From Bacteroidales bacterium (GTDB taxonomy: Bacteria; Bacteroidota; Bacteroidia; Bacteroidales; GWA2-32-17): a stretch of DNA of 46,267 nt. The stretch lies in assembly GCA_026416095.1 (NCBI GenBank), contig JAOAFV010000033.1, forward strand, positions 1 through 46,267, in the 5' to 3' direction. This document shows, one piece after another, positions 36,618 through 44,600 of this stretch; the first letter of the stretch is position 1; each line of letters opens with the position of its first letter. The notes below the pieces were generated by a model. The model saw nothing but the letters and a program-made list of their open reading frames with translations, ran no database searches and was not told where the DNA came from. A program made the translations under genes and the position numbers.

Positions 36618-37913
36618 TTATAGGTATTCAACAATTTTATTTAATGCTATTTTGTTAGAACCTTTGACTAAAATTGTGCGGTTTTTGAGAGGGTTGTTTT
36701 TTAAGAATTCGATTAGCTCGTTTACATTTAAGAAAGTTTTAAAATTTGTGCTTCTGTTTAATGCAGAAAAAATATCTCCTACAAGAAAAACTTCAATGTC
36801 TTTTAGATTATAAAGCTTAAGCAATATATTTATATGTTCTTCTTCAGAATGAGAGCCGAGTTCAAGCATATCTCCCAATATTAAAGTTTTGTTTTCGTTC
36901 TTTGCAATTTCAAGAAAATTTTCTATTGCAAGCATCATGCTTGTTGGATTTGCGTTATAAGCATCCATATATATTTTATTGTATGTTGTGGTAATTAACT
37001 GAGAACGGTTATTTGATGGTGTATATGATTCTATTGCACTAATGATATTTTCTGATGGAACGTTGAAGAAGTGTCCAACAGAAATGGCAGCTGCAATATT
37101 TTCCCAGTTATATAAACCTAATAATTTAGAGGATAATTTAAATTTTAGTGAACTATATTTCCATTCAACTTCTACAAAGGGATTAGCAATGGCATTACAA
37201 ATGTAAACGTTGTTATTGGGTGTTTTACCGTAGTAAAAAGTTTTGTAGTTTTTAGCTACATCAACAAGGTATTTATGTTCCGAATTAACAAAGATAACGC
37301 CATTATTTTTGCCAACACTTGAATATAAAGCAATTTTTGTAGTAAAAATATTTTCGAAAGAACCAAAACCTTCAAGATGAGCTTTTCCAACATTGGTAAC
37401 AATTCCATAATCTGGAACAGCAATATTACATAATTCTTGAATTTCACCTGGTCTATTTGCTCCCATTTCTATTACAGCAAAATCAGAGTTTTCGGGTACA
37501 CTTAATAATGTTAGTGGTACACCAATATGATTGTTTAAATTACCTTCGGTTTTTACAGTTTTATATTTTTTTGATAATACAGCTGCCACAAGTTCTTTGG
37601 TTGTAGTTTTTCCATTAGTTCCTGTAATGCCAATAACTTTGAATCTTGATTGTGTTCTATGAAAATGTGCCAACTTTTGTAAGGTTTGGAGAGTATTTTC
37701 TACTATTATAACTTTATCTTTGTAACTGCCATCGTAGTACTCGGCTATCGCATATTCGCAACCGTTTTGTAATGCATCGTTAATGAAGCTATGTCCATCG
37801 AAATTTTGACCTTTTAATGCTAAAAAAATACTACCTTTTTTTATTTTACGACTATCGGTAGTTAAGTTATAATTTTGACTTTTCAATAATTGGTAAATTT
37901 CAACTATATCCAT
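36618..37913 (-). CDS. murF: UDP-MurNAc-tripeptide:D-Ala-D-Ala ligase
   Basis: It adds D-Ala-D-Ala to the peptidoglycan stem peptide using ATP. It has 431 residues. Domain 1 includes LTTDSRKIKKGSIFLALKG, where DSR is family-typical. The P-loop ITGTNGKTTTKELVAAVL is near 96-113, and NLNNHIGVPLTLL and AVIEMGANRPGEI follow. The C-terminal domain has YMDAYNANPTSMMLAIENF and LILGDMLELGSHSEEEH. It is the last gene of the six-gene run from 42.8 kb, 4 bases after the YiiX-like gene. Confidence 0.95.
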   Translation of the reverse strand: MDIVEIYQLLKSQNYNLTTDSRKIKKGSIFLALKGQNFDGHSFINDALQNGCEYAIAEYYDGSYKDKVIIVENTLQTLQKLAHFHRTQSRFKVIGITGTNGKTTTKELVAAVLSKKYKTVKTEGNLNNHIGVPLTLLSVPENSDFAVIEMGANRPGEIQELCNIAVPDYGIVTNVGKAHLEGFGSFENIFTTKIALYSSVGKNNGVIFVNSEHKYLVDVAKNYKTFYYGKTPNNNVYICNAIANPFVEVEWKYSSLKFKLSSKLLGLYNWENIAAAISVGHFFNVPSENIISAIESYTPSNNRSQLITTTYNKIYMDAYNANPTSMMLAIENFLEIAKNENKTLILGDMLELGSHSEEEHINILLKLYNLKDIEVFLVGDIFSALNRSTNFKTFLNVNELIEFLKNNPLKNRTILVKGSNKIALNKIVEYL

Positions 37914-37917
37914 AGTA

Positions 37918-38553
37918 TTAGTATTTTAAATCGTTTAACTTATAAATTATTAGATTAGAAGAGTTGGCAATACTGCCTGGACTTATACCTGGTTCGCCTT
38001 CAGGTATATCGATGTTTAGTTTTTCAAAATAGTTCTTCCAAAATGGAATGATTTGTTTTGATATTGTATCGACGAAAGTCATAGGAGTTAATTCAAATAA
38101 TGGTTTACCTTCTGGAGTTTTGTATAAAGTATATACAATTTCGCTGCAATAATAGAAGTCATTATAAATATCAAAGAAATAATCATATTCTTTTCCAATG
38201 AGTTTTTTAATGTCATTTTCTTTAGGTTCTGAAAAAGCAGTATTTATTTTGCCAACAAATATACTATCGTTAGAAATTTTTTTCAAAAAATCAGTTAATT
38301 TAGTTAATATTACTCCATTAAAAGTTGCTTCTAATACAAACAATGAATCTGATTGTTCTATAATTACTCCAACATGGTTAAAACTAATTCCTTTATAAGA
38401 AGGAGTTACGCTTTTAATTGCTAAAGAAAAGCTATCGTTACCTGCTTCAAGAAAAATTAAGTCCCATTTGCTTAAATTGTAATTTTGCCCTAAAAAGTTA
38501 ATATAATAAAATGTTAAAAAAGATATGAGAGATATAATACTAAATGTTCTCAT
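37918..38553 (-). CDS. YiiX/YebB-like permuted NlpC/P60 hydrolase
   Basis: A 211-residue exported protein (hydrophobic N-terminus MRTFSIISLISFLTFYYINF) of the permuted papain-like NlpC/P60 group. The catalytic His is in FNHVGVII (about H60) and the Cys in FYYCSEIVYTLY (about C136). DLIFLEAGNDSFSLAI, VLEATFNGVI and YDYFFDIYND are also typical. Relatives act on peptidoglycan peptides or as acyl transferases; the substrate is not known. The ATG at 38553 is used because the frame opens upstream only at a TTG (38568). It overlaps the ROK gene by 14 bases, and murF follows closely, which favours a cell-wall role. Confidence 0.78.
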   Translation of the reverse strand: MRTFSIISLISFLTFYYINFLGQNYNLSKWDLIFLEAGNDSFSLAIKSVTPSYKGISFNHVGVIIEQSDSLFVLEATFNGVILTKLTDFLKKISNDSIFVGKINTAFSEPKENDIKKLIGKEYDYFFDIYNDFYYCSEIVYTLYKTPEGKPLFELTPMTFVDTISKQIIPFWKNYFEKLNIDIPEGEPGISPGSIANSSNLIIYKLNDLKY

Positions 38554-39451
38554 ATAAAAAAGGTACAACGCTACCTAGTACACCAGCATAGCCAGTATGG
38601 CTTAAAGACGAAATTATAATTTTATATGTTTTTCTAAGAATTGGAAGTACATTTTCGTTGCATTTTGCTAAAACGTTGTCAAGAAAGTATTTATGGGCCA
38701 TAGCAATTCCTCCTGTAATAAAAATTGCTTGAGGATTAAAAATATTAATAAGATTCGAGATTAATATACCTAAATAATTGCCTGTTAATTGTAACGCTCG
38801 TAATGCAGATAATTCGTTTTTTTCTGCTTTTTTAAAAATCAACTCAGCAGTAAGGTTGTATTTTATCTTTTTATTAAAGTTGAGGTAATTTTTAATTATA
38901 CCACGTTCCGAAATATATTCTTCAACACAACCTATTTTTCCGCATGTGCATTTTCTTTTGCTTTCTATGCTTAAAGCGGTATGTCCAACTTCACCTGCGA
39001 GACCATTAACTCCCAATAATAATTTGTTATTTACAAAAATTCCACTGCCTACGCCTGTTCCAAGTGTTAATACAATGAAATCTGTAAAGTTTTTTGCATC
39101 GCCAAAATATTTTTCTGCTAAAGCAGCAGCATTTGCATCGTTATGTACTACAACAGGTACCGAGAAATGTTTGCTAAATGACTCTCTTAAGTTTATTTTT
39201 TTGCCCCACTTTAAGTTTGGAGCTTCTTCTATTGTTCCAGTATAATAATTTCCATTGGGCGCACCTATACCAATACTTTGTATTTTATCTCTTATATTTT
39301 TTAACGTTAGCCAATTATCTATGTAGCATATAAATTCGTTAAAATCAGAAAACTTATTTGTATTAACTTTTTCGGAAAACACAAGCTTTTCTTTGTCGCA
39401 TACTCCAAGTTTTATATAGGTGCCCCCAATATCAATTCCTAAAAGATACAT
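38540..39451 (-). CDS. ROK-family sugar kinase
   Basis: A 303-residue kinase phosphorylating a hexose or amino sugar. The ATP site is LLGIDIGGTYIKLGVCD at 3-19. NGNYYTGTIEEAPNLKW near 70-86, VVHNDANAAALAEKYFG near 100-116 with the catalytic Asp, and VLTLGTGVGSGIFVN near 127-141 follow. The zinc motif CTCGKIGCVEEYIS is complete. Glucokinase is the commonest activity, but N-acetylated sugars are possible. The neighbours are a Na+ symporter (2 bases upstream) and a LacI-type regulator, so uptake, phosphorylation and control are in one operon. Confidence 0.88.
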   Translation of the reverse strand: MYLLGIDIGGTYIKLGVCDKEKLVFSEKVNTNKFSDFNEFICYIDNWLTLKNIRDKIQSIGIGAPNGNYYTGTIEEAPNLKWGKKINLRESFSKHFSVPVVVHNDANAAALAEKYFGDAKNFTDFIVLTLGTGVGSGIFVNNKLLLGVNGLAGEVGHTALSIESKRKCTCGKIGCVEEYISERGIIKNYLNFNKKIKYNLTAELIFKKAEKNELSALRALQLTGNYLGILISNLINIFNPQAIFITGGIAMAHKYFLDNVLAKCNENVLPILRKTYKIIISSLSHTGYAGVLGSVVPFLYENI

Positions 39452-39453
39452 TT

Positions 39454-41223
39454 TTATTGTTTTATGTAATTATTTAAAATTTTATACAAAGGAATAAATG
39501 TAATAAAAATAATAATTAGTAAAATTAGGGCGTCGAAGTAAAATTTAAAAATTAATTTTCCTATCAAGAATAAAAAGAGCAAAACTATAATAACACTCAA
39601 AAACCAAGCAACCAAAAGAGAAAATATTTCTTTATATTCGTTTTTATAATTTGGGTTAAAATTTTTCCAGCCAGGGCCTAAGGGTCTAACTTTTTCAAAA
39701 AATGATTTTAGTTTCTCGTTTGCGACAGGTGGTGTTAATAATGTTACAACAAGACTTACGATAAAAGATAGCAATAAAATAATTAAAAGTGTGTAAGGGA
39801 AAGAAACATTAAAATGTAGTAAAATGGGATAAATTAGAAAAGGGGTAATTATAGCACTAATTTCGCTATAAGCATTAACTCTCCACCAATACCATCGAAG
39901 AAGCAACCACGGCCCAACCCCTGCACTACATTCAATAACAAACTTCCATGCGTTGCTTATTTTGTCGAGTTTAGAGGTTATAAAAAAGCTTACCAACATT
40001 AAAATGAGCAACAAAAACTTTGATAATCGGAGTAAATATTTTTCAGTTTTTGCAGTTTTATATAATAATTTAAAGAAATCGTTTACGAGGTAAGAAGTGC
40101 CGAGCAAAAGTTGACTCGATATAGTAGACATGTAAGCGCATAAAAAGGCGGCTAATAATAAACCAACGAGTCCACTTGGTAAGGTATGTGTGATCATTAA
40201 AACAAAACCTTCGCCTCTGTTTTTTAGTGGTAAAGAGGGAAATACAATTAAAGAAGCAAGAGCTACAACAATCCAAGGCCATGGTCTTAAAGCATAATGT
40301 GCTATTTGGAACCACATTGTTGCAAAAATACTATGTTTTTCATTTTTAGCAGATAAAATACGTTGCGCAATATATCCACCACCTCCTGGTTCAGCCCCAG
40401 GATACCAACTTGCCCACCATTGTACAAAAAAATAAGTAAACATTAATATTAAAGGAAGTTTTAGTGTTCCTGTTTTATCTATCTCTGATGATATATTAGG
40501 AATAAAAGAAAATAATTCATTAGGTAGTTTTTGTTTTAATCCGTCAATTCCACCTACTAATGGGTGTTTTAATGAATATATAGCAAGAATAATGCAACCA
40601 ATCATAGCTATTGAAAATTGAATGCTGTCGGTTATGGAAGTTCCTTTTAAACCTGCTAAACTTGAGTAAAAAGCTACAAACACCATTATGCAGCCTACAA
40701 ATAGTATATGAGAAGAAAAATTGAATCCTAATAGATTTATAAATTTTAATCCAAAAAATGTTATATCTGGAAAAAATATTTTTGTTATTTTAACCATTGC
40801 TAAGTTGACCCATGCAATTACAATGCTATTCATAAATAAGCCGATATAAAGGGCACGAAACATTCTTAAGAATTTTGCGCTTTTCCCATCGTACCTAAAA
40901 GAAATGAATTCGCAATCGGTTAATATATTTGATTTACGCCAGAGCTTTGCAAAAAAATATACGGTAAGCATACCTCCAAAAATCATATTCCACCATAACC
41001 AATTGCCCGATATGCCATTTTCTGCCACGAGTTCTGTTACGGCAAGTGGGGTGTCGGCAGCAAATGTTGTTGCAACCATACTTGTTCCTGCTATGTACCA
41101 AGGAAGCTTTCGACTACCAACAAAAAATCCAGAAGTATCTTTTACTTTCTTAGATAAGATATAGTTTAATATAAGAAAAAAAGTTATGAATGAAATTACA
41201 ATAAAATAATCTATAAATTTCAT
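39454..41223 (-). CDS. Sodium:solute symporter (SSS family)
   Basis: A 589-residue inner-membrane carrier with about 13-14 hydrophobic segments. The start has FFVGSRKLPWYIAGTSMVAT followed by TFAADTPLAVTEL, the Na+ and substrate region of the LeuT fold. Further on are FISFRYDGKSAKFLRMFRAL, FYSSLAGLKGTSITDSIQF and YPGAEPGGGGYIAQRILSA. Long hydrophilic loops occur late in the protein (from about 480). The substrate is inferred to be a sugar from the ROK kinase and LacI neighbours. The start overlaps the LacI stop by 4 bases (ATGA). Confidence 0.88.
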   Translation of the reverse strand: MKFIDYFIVISFITFFLILNYILSKKVKDTSGFFVGSRKLPWYIAGTSMVATTFAADTPLAVTELVAENGISGNWLWWNMIFGGMLTVYFFAKLWRKSNILTDCEFISFRYDGKSAKFLRMFRALYIGLFMNSIVIAWVNLAMVKITKIFFPDITFFGLKFINLLGFNFSSHILFVGCIMVFVAFYSSLAGLKGTSITDSIQFSIAMIGCIILAIYSLKHPLVGGIDGLKQKLPNELFSFIPNISSEIDKTGTLKLPLILMFTYFFVQWWASWYPGAEPGGGGYIAQRILSAKNEKHSIFATMWFQIAHYALRPWPWIVVALASLIVFPSLPLKNRGEGFVLMITHTLPSGLVGLLLAAFLCAYMSTISSQLLLGTSYLVNDFFKLLYKTAKTEKYLLRLSKFLLLILMLVSFFITSKLDKISNAWKFVIECSAGVGPWLLLRWYWWRVNAYSEISAIITPFLIYPILLHFNVSFPYTLLIILLLSFIVSLVVTLLTPPVANEKLKSFFEKVRPLGPGWKNFNPNYKNEYKEIFSLLVAWFLSVIIVLLFLFLIGKLIFKFYFDALILLIIIFITFIPLYKILNNYIKQ

Positions 41224-42245
41224 TTACTGGTTTGTAAAACAGATGATCTAAGAATTAAATTAGCCTCCATTTTAAGGTTAATATATTCATCTTTTTTTGT
41301 TGTTCTTAGTTCTTTCAAAATGTATTCATAAATCTTATTTGCCATTGTTATTACAGGCATCGAAACACTTGTAATTTGTGGATTTAAATAGTTAAAGATT
41401 TTAGAGTCGAATAAAGAGAAAACAGATAATTGCGAAGGTATTGTTATTTTTAGCTCTTTACAAGCATCGAAAAGTTTTAAAACAGCATTTTCGTCGGGAA
41501 CAATAATGCAAGTTGGCATTACTTTATATGCTTTACATTCTCTTAGAAATTTTAAAATTTCTGCAAAATAATTTTCTTGATCATAACTCCTATAATAATA
41601 TTCATTATAAAGATCTTTTTCTTCTAAAATTTTTTTATATATGATGAAGTTTATCAAGTTCATAGAATTATTGTTAGTATAGTTGATGAAGGCAATTTTC
41701 TTATGGCCTTTATCTATAATATAATTAAGTACTTCATTCATCATTTTTTCGCAATCAATTCCGATGAAAGACACATTGGTATATTTAATTTCGTTTAATA
41801 TCTGAATTGTAATTATATCTTCGCTTTTAAAAAGATCGTATATAGCTTCATCGAAATAATTTATGTCGATAATTACTGCTGAGATTTTAGATTTGAGCAA
41901 AAAAGATATTAATTTTTTTTCGTTATTATTGTTGTCTATAAACTGTATTAAAAAATTTATATTTTCTTTTATAAACTTTTTTCTTAAAAGTTCAAATAAT
42001 TCTAAATAAAAGCAATTTAAATAAGGAGAAGTTAAGAAGGAAACACTTCTAATTTCTGATTTATAATAGAGATATTTTTCTGGATATTCGAAACCTAATT
42101 CTTGAGCTTTTTTTATAATTGTTTCCTGAGTTATTTTACTAATACCAAATTCATCACCTTGTCCAGAAACAACAATTTTAACTAATTGTTTAGATAGATT
42201 GAGTGCTTCTGCAAGTTCCGATAATGTTACATAAGATTTTGCCAT
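41220..42245 (-). CDS. LacI-family transcriptional regulator
   Basis: A 341-residue repressor-type regulator. The helix-turn-helix is VTLSELAEALNLSKQLVKIV at 6-25, continuing into GISKITQETIIKKAQELGFE, a layout common in Bacteroidota LacI proteins. The ligand-binding domain resembles periplasmic sugar-binding proteins (VSFLTSPYLNCFYLELFELL, HKKIAFINYTNNNSMNL, PTCIIVPDENAVLKLFDAC). It is likely to control its own operon in response to a sugar. It starts 5 bases after the barrel-protein gene and overlaps the symporter start. Confidence 0.88.
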   Translation of the reverse strand: MAKSYVTLSELAEALNLSKQLVKIVVSGQGDEFGISKITQETIIKKAQELGFEYPEKYLYYKSEIRSVSFLTSPYLNCFYLELFELLRKKFIKENINFLIQFIDNNNNEKKLISFLLKSKISAVIIDINYFDEAIYDLFKSEDIITIQILNEIKYTNVSFIGIDCEKMMNEVLNYIIDKGHKKIAFINYTNNNSMNLINFIIYKKILEEKDLYNEYYYRSYDQENYFAEILKFLRECKAYKVMPTCIIVPDENAVLKLFDACKELKITIPSQLSVFSLFDSKIFNYLNPQITSVSMPVITMANKIYEYILKELRTTKKDEYINLKMEANLILRSSVLQTSK

Positions 42246-42250
42246 TTTAA

Positions 42251-42832
42251 TTAAATATTAAGTGTTACACCAAATGATGCGTAAGTTACATCGAAACCAA
42301 ATTCGAGAAACATGGCAATTTTTGAAGTAATAAAGTAGTTAGTACCTACAAATATTCCCATAATGGGGAAAGCTTTTGAATTTCTATTTGGTAGTTCGTC
42401 TCCACCTGGACCATTGTAACTTATTGAATATAAATAGTAACCTAATCCAAGCGCAATGCCACCGTAAACGTTCATTTCGGGAATATCTGCTTCTTTTAAG
42501 TTATAATAATAACATCCTCTAAATGCCATTAAAATATGAGTATATGATTCGGAATAGTTGTATTTATGAAAATTTGCATAATAAAAGCTTTTATACCATG
42601 TTTGAAATAAACTTAATTTACCTCCTAATGTTACAACTCCTGGGCCTGCTATTCTATAACCATGATCAATAGATGCTTTTATTGCAGGAGTGCTAGATGA
42701 ATACCATGAAAGCCAATAATGAGCTGGATAGCCAATTCCGATATTTAAAAAATTTTTGCCTATTGTCATTTCTTGACTCTTAGAAAAAGTAAAAAACCAA
42801 CAGAGTGCTATTAAGATAATTAGTTTTTTCAT
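42251..42832 (-). CDS. Hypothetical outer-membrane beta-barrel protein
   Basis: About 193 residues with a signal peptide (MKKLIILIALCWFFTFSKS). The rest consists of aromatic- and Gly-rich strands (NIGIGYPAHYWLSWY, MNVYGGIALGLGYYLYS, GIFVGTNYFITSKIAMFLEF) and ends in VTYASFGVTLNI. These are signs of a small outer-membrane barrel of the outer-membrane-protein-beta-barrel type. Substrate or role is unknown. The ATG at 42832 is preferred to a GTG two codons earlier. It is the first gene of the six-gene run and carries that operon's promoter. Confidence 0.65.
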   Translation of the reverse strand: MKKLIILIALCWFFTFSKSQEMTIGKNFLNIGIGYPAHYWLSWYSSSTPAIKASIDHGYRIAGPGVVTLGGKLSLFQTWYKSFYYANFHKYNYSESYTHILMAFRGCYYYNLKEADIPEMNVYGGIALGLGYYLYSISYNGPGGDELPNRNSKAFPIMGIFVGTNYFITSKIAMFLEFGFDVTYASFGVTLNI

Positions 42833-42848
42833 TTTCACGATTTTTTTG

Positions 42849-42880
42849 CAAAGGTAACATATCTTTTAAGAAATAACAAA
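42849..42880 (-). promoter_or_regulatory. Promoter of the sugar-uptake/murF operon
   Basis: On the minus strand TTTG (42877-42880) is followed after 20 bases by TACCTTTG (42849-42856), matching the Bacteroidota consensus. The predicted start is about 10 bases before the ATG at 42832, giving a short leader. I see no clear LacI-type operator palindrome around it. Confidence 0.65.
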
Positions 42881-42984
42881 AATGAATTTTTTACATTCCA
42901 CATTGAACTTATTAAATAGTTTAAAATTATTATTGAAAGACTAAATTAGCTTAGTAAAAAGATATAATTTATTATTTTATAAGT

Positions 42985-43335
42985 TCATAAATATTTTCTA
43001 AACCTAACGAATTTGAAGATTTTTATTAAATTTCCTTCAACTAATTCGATGGTTCGTTTAGTTGTAGAAGCAATACATGTAATGTTGTTTTGTTTTAATT
43101 TTTGAATCATACAGAAACAAAATGTCATTTCGCCCATAATATGTACTGCATTAGGTTTCATGGCAAGGATTTTATCTAAGTATAGGTTTGTTAATTGATC
43201 AATGTATTGTTCGTCTCCGAATGGATCAACTTCGGGGAATGGCATATCGACAACTTCGCCATAAAAATTAATGGCAGCTTTTTTTTGTTCTTCGCTCCAA
43301 CTCTCGAAGGGGTGGTTTGTTAAATTAATTAACAT
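42985..43335 (-). CDS. Small CRISPR-associated-like Rossmann protein, possible ring nuclease
   Basis: A 116-residue soluble protein at the end of the CARF-effector operon, overlapping the preceding gene by 11 bases. Visible features are MLINLTNHPFESWSEEQ at the start, MPFPEVDPFGDEQYI near 32-46, AVHIMGEMTFCFCMIQ near 63-78, ITCIASTTKRTIEL near 84-97 and a final FVRFRKYL. Alternating strands and helices suggest a small Rossmann-like fold. The start recalls Csx15-type NFSHP proteins, which are predicted cyclic-oligoadenylate ring nucleases, but the similarity is weak and read by eye. Its place beside two CARF nucleases fits a signal-degrading off-switch. This is inference; it could also be an unrelated regulator. 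Confidence 0.55.
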   Translation of the reverse strand: MLINLTNHPFESWSEEQKKAAINFYGEVVDMPFPEVDPFGDEQYIDQLTNLYLDKILAMKPNAVHIMGEMTFCFCMIQKLKQNNITCIASTTKRTIELVEGNLIKIFKFVRFRKYL

Positions 43336-44587
43336 AATTAAGATTTTTTTTGAATTCTATAATAGTTTCTATTAATTTTATTGAATCGGTTGAATTTTCT
43401 CTGAAACCTGCATGCATAAAATCGTTTCGCAAATCAATAATTTTAGAAAGATTTTCGTAGAAATCTCTGTTCTTTTTAATATAATTAATAAGATTTTCTA
43501 CTAACTGTTCATTTTTTTTACATTTTTCGTTCCATTTGTCTTTGTCAATATTTTTTAAAAAAATATTAATAGCCGATGTTGTAAGTTCTCGATTTTCTAA
43601 GTTAAATTCATTAATATTATTATCGACACAAATTTTTGTAATAATGGTTTCAATTAAAAAAGAATACGCTTGTTGATATAATTGATGTTCAATACACCAA
43701 TCTATGATTTTACACATTTCTATTAGCTTTGAATTGTTGGAGATTGTAAATTTTTGTTCGATATGCTCCAGTATAGGCTTTAGTTGAGGCAAAATATAAT
43801 TACTATTCTTTATCTTTTGAATTTTTTGTGAAAGCAACGAAATAGGTTGTTTTTCGTACAAATGTTTTCCACGTGTAGTAGCAATGTTTTCGGCAAACAC
43901 TTTTAATTCTTTTGAAAAATCTCTAATATCTCTAGCAGCTTGGTTATCACCTTTAGTTTCTCTAAGAATAGGGTGTATTTCTTTGTTTGTTAATTCGACA
44001 AGCATTGAAGCATTTCCATATTTAACAAAATTATTAGCTGCTATTGTCCAATCTTGTAATTCGCTAAGTGAAAGCAAATCGATTATTGGAGAAAAATTAT
44101 TATCGTCGCGACCTTCCCAATTCCCATATGTAATGGATTTTATTGAAACGTTTTTTAATACTTTAGCGTAGTTAAGCAATACTATGAGTATCATTGGTAA
44201 AAAACGGAATGAATGAGTGATATCAACATACAATTCGTCGTTGTAGTTTATTTTATTAAAAATTATTTCAAATATTTGCCAGAGCTCATCTTCGTTTTTA
44301 CCGTCTGGAATTGTTGCTTTTTCATATTCTGTATTAATTGACATTTTAGATAACACTGCACTTAACCCTTCGTAGTCTTTTTTTTGAGGCTCATTTTTCC
44401 AGTTTTTAGTTTCAGAATCATTAGTAACGAAAATAATAATACGATCATTTTCAGTAAAATGATTGCAAAGTAGTTTTATTGTCGCTTCTTGAATAAAATG
44501 TGTTTCAACATAATTATCTTTGTTCTTGTAGTAATATTTTGTTTTTGAATAATTTCCTGTACCAAGTATAGAAATAAACTTTTTCAT
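43325..44587 (-). CDS. CARF-HEPN ribonuclease, TM1812/Csx2 family (Csx1/Csm6-like)
   Basis: A 420-residue type III CRISPR accessory effector. The N-terminal CARF domain (about 1-175) begins ISILGTGNYSKTKYYY, has FIQEATIKLL near 31-40, and the DxTHG-family motif VDITHSFRFLPM at 121-132. The C-terminal helical HEPN domain carries RNDFMH at 387-392, the R-x4-H active site of HEPN ribonucleases. In known relatives, cyclic oligoadenylate made by Cas10 binds the CARF domain and switches on RNA cleavage by a HEPN dimer. It begins 13 bases after the Card1-like gene and overlaps the small downstream gene. No Cas10 is in the window, so the activating source is unseen. Confidence 0.85.
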   Translation of the reverse strand: MKKFISILGTGNYSKTKYYYKNKDNYVETHFIQEATIKLLCNHFTENDRIIIFVTNDSETKNWKNEPQKKDYEGLSAVLSKMSINTEYEKATIPDGKNEDELWQIFEIIFNKINYNDELYVDITHSFRFLPMILIVLLNYAKVLKNVSIKSITYGNWEGRDDNNFSPIIDLLSLSELQDWTIAANNFVKYGNASMLVELTNKEIHPILRETKGDNQAARDIRDFSKELKVFAENIATTRGKHLYEKQPISLLSQKIQKIKNSNYILPQLKPILEHIEQKFTISNNSKLIEMCKIIDWCIEHQLYQQAYSFLIETIITKICVDNNINEFNLENRELTTSAINIFLKNIDKDKWNEKCKKNEQLVENLINYIKKNRDFYENLSKIIDLRNDFMHAGFRENSTDSIKLIETIIEFKKNLNYVN

Positions 44588-44600
44588 AGGGAGTTAATTT

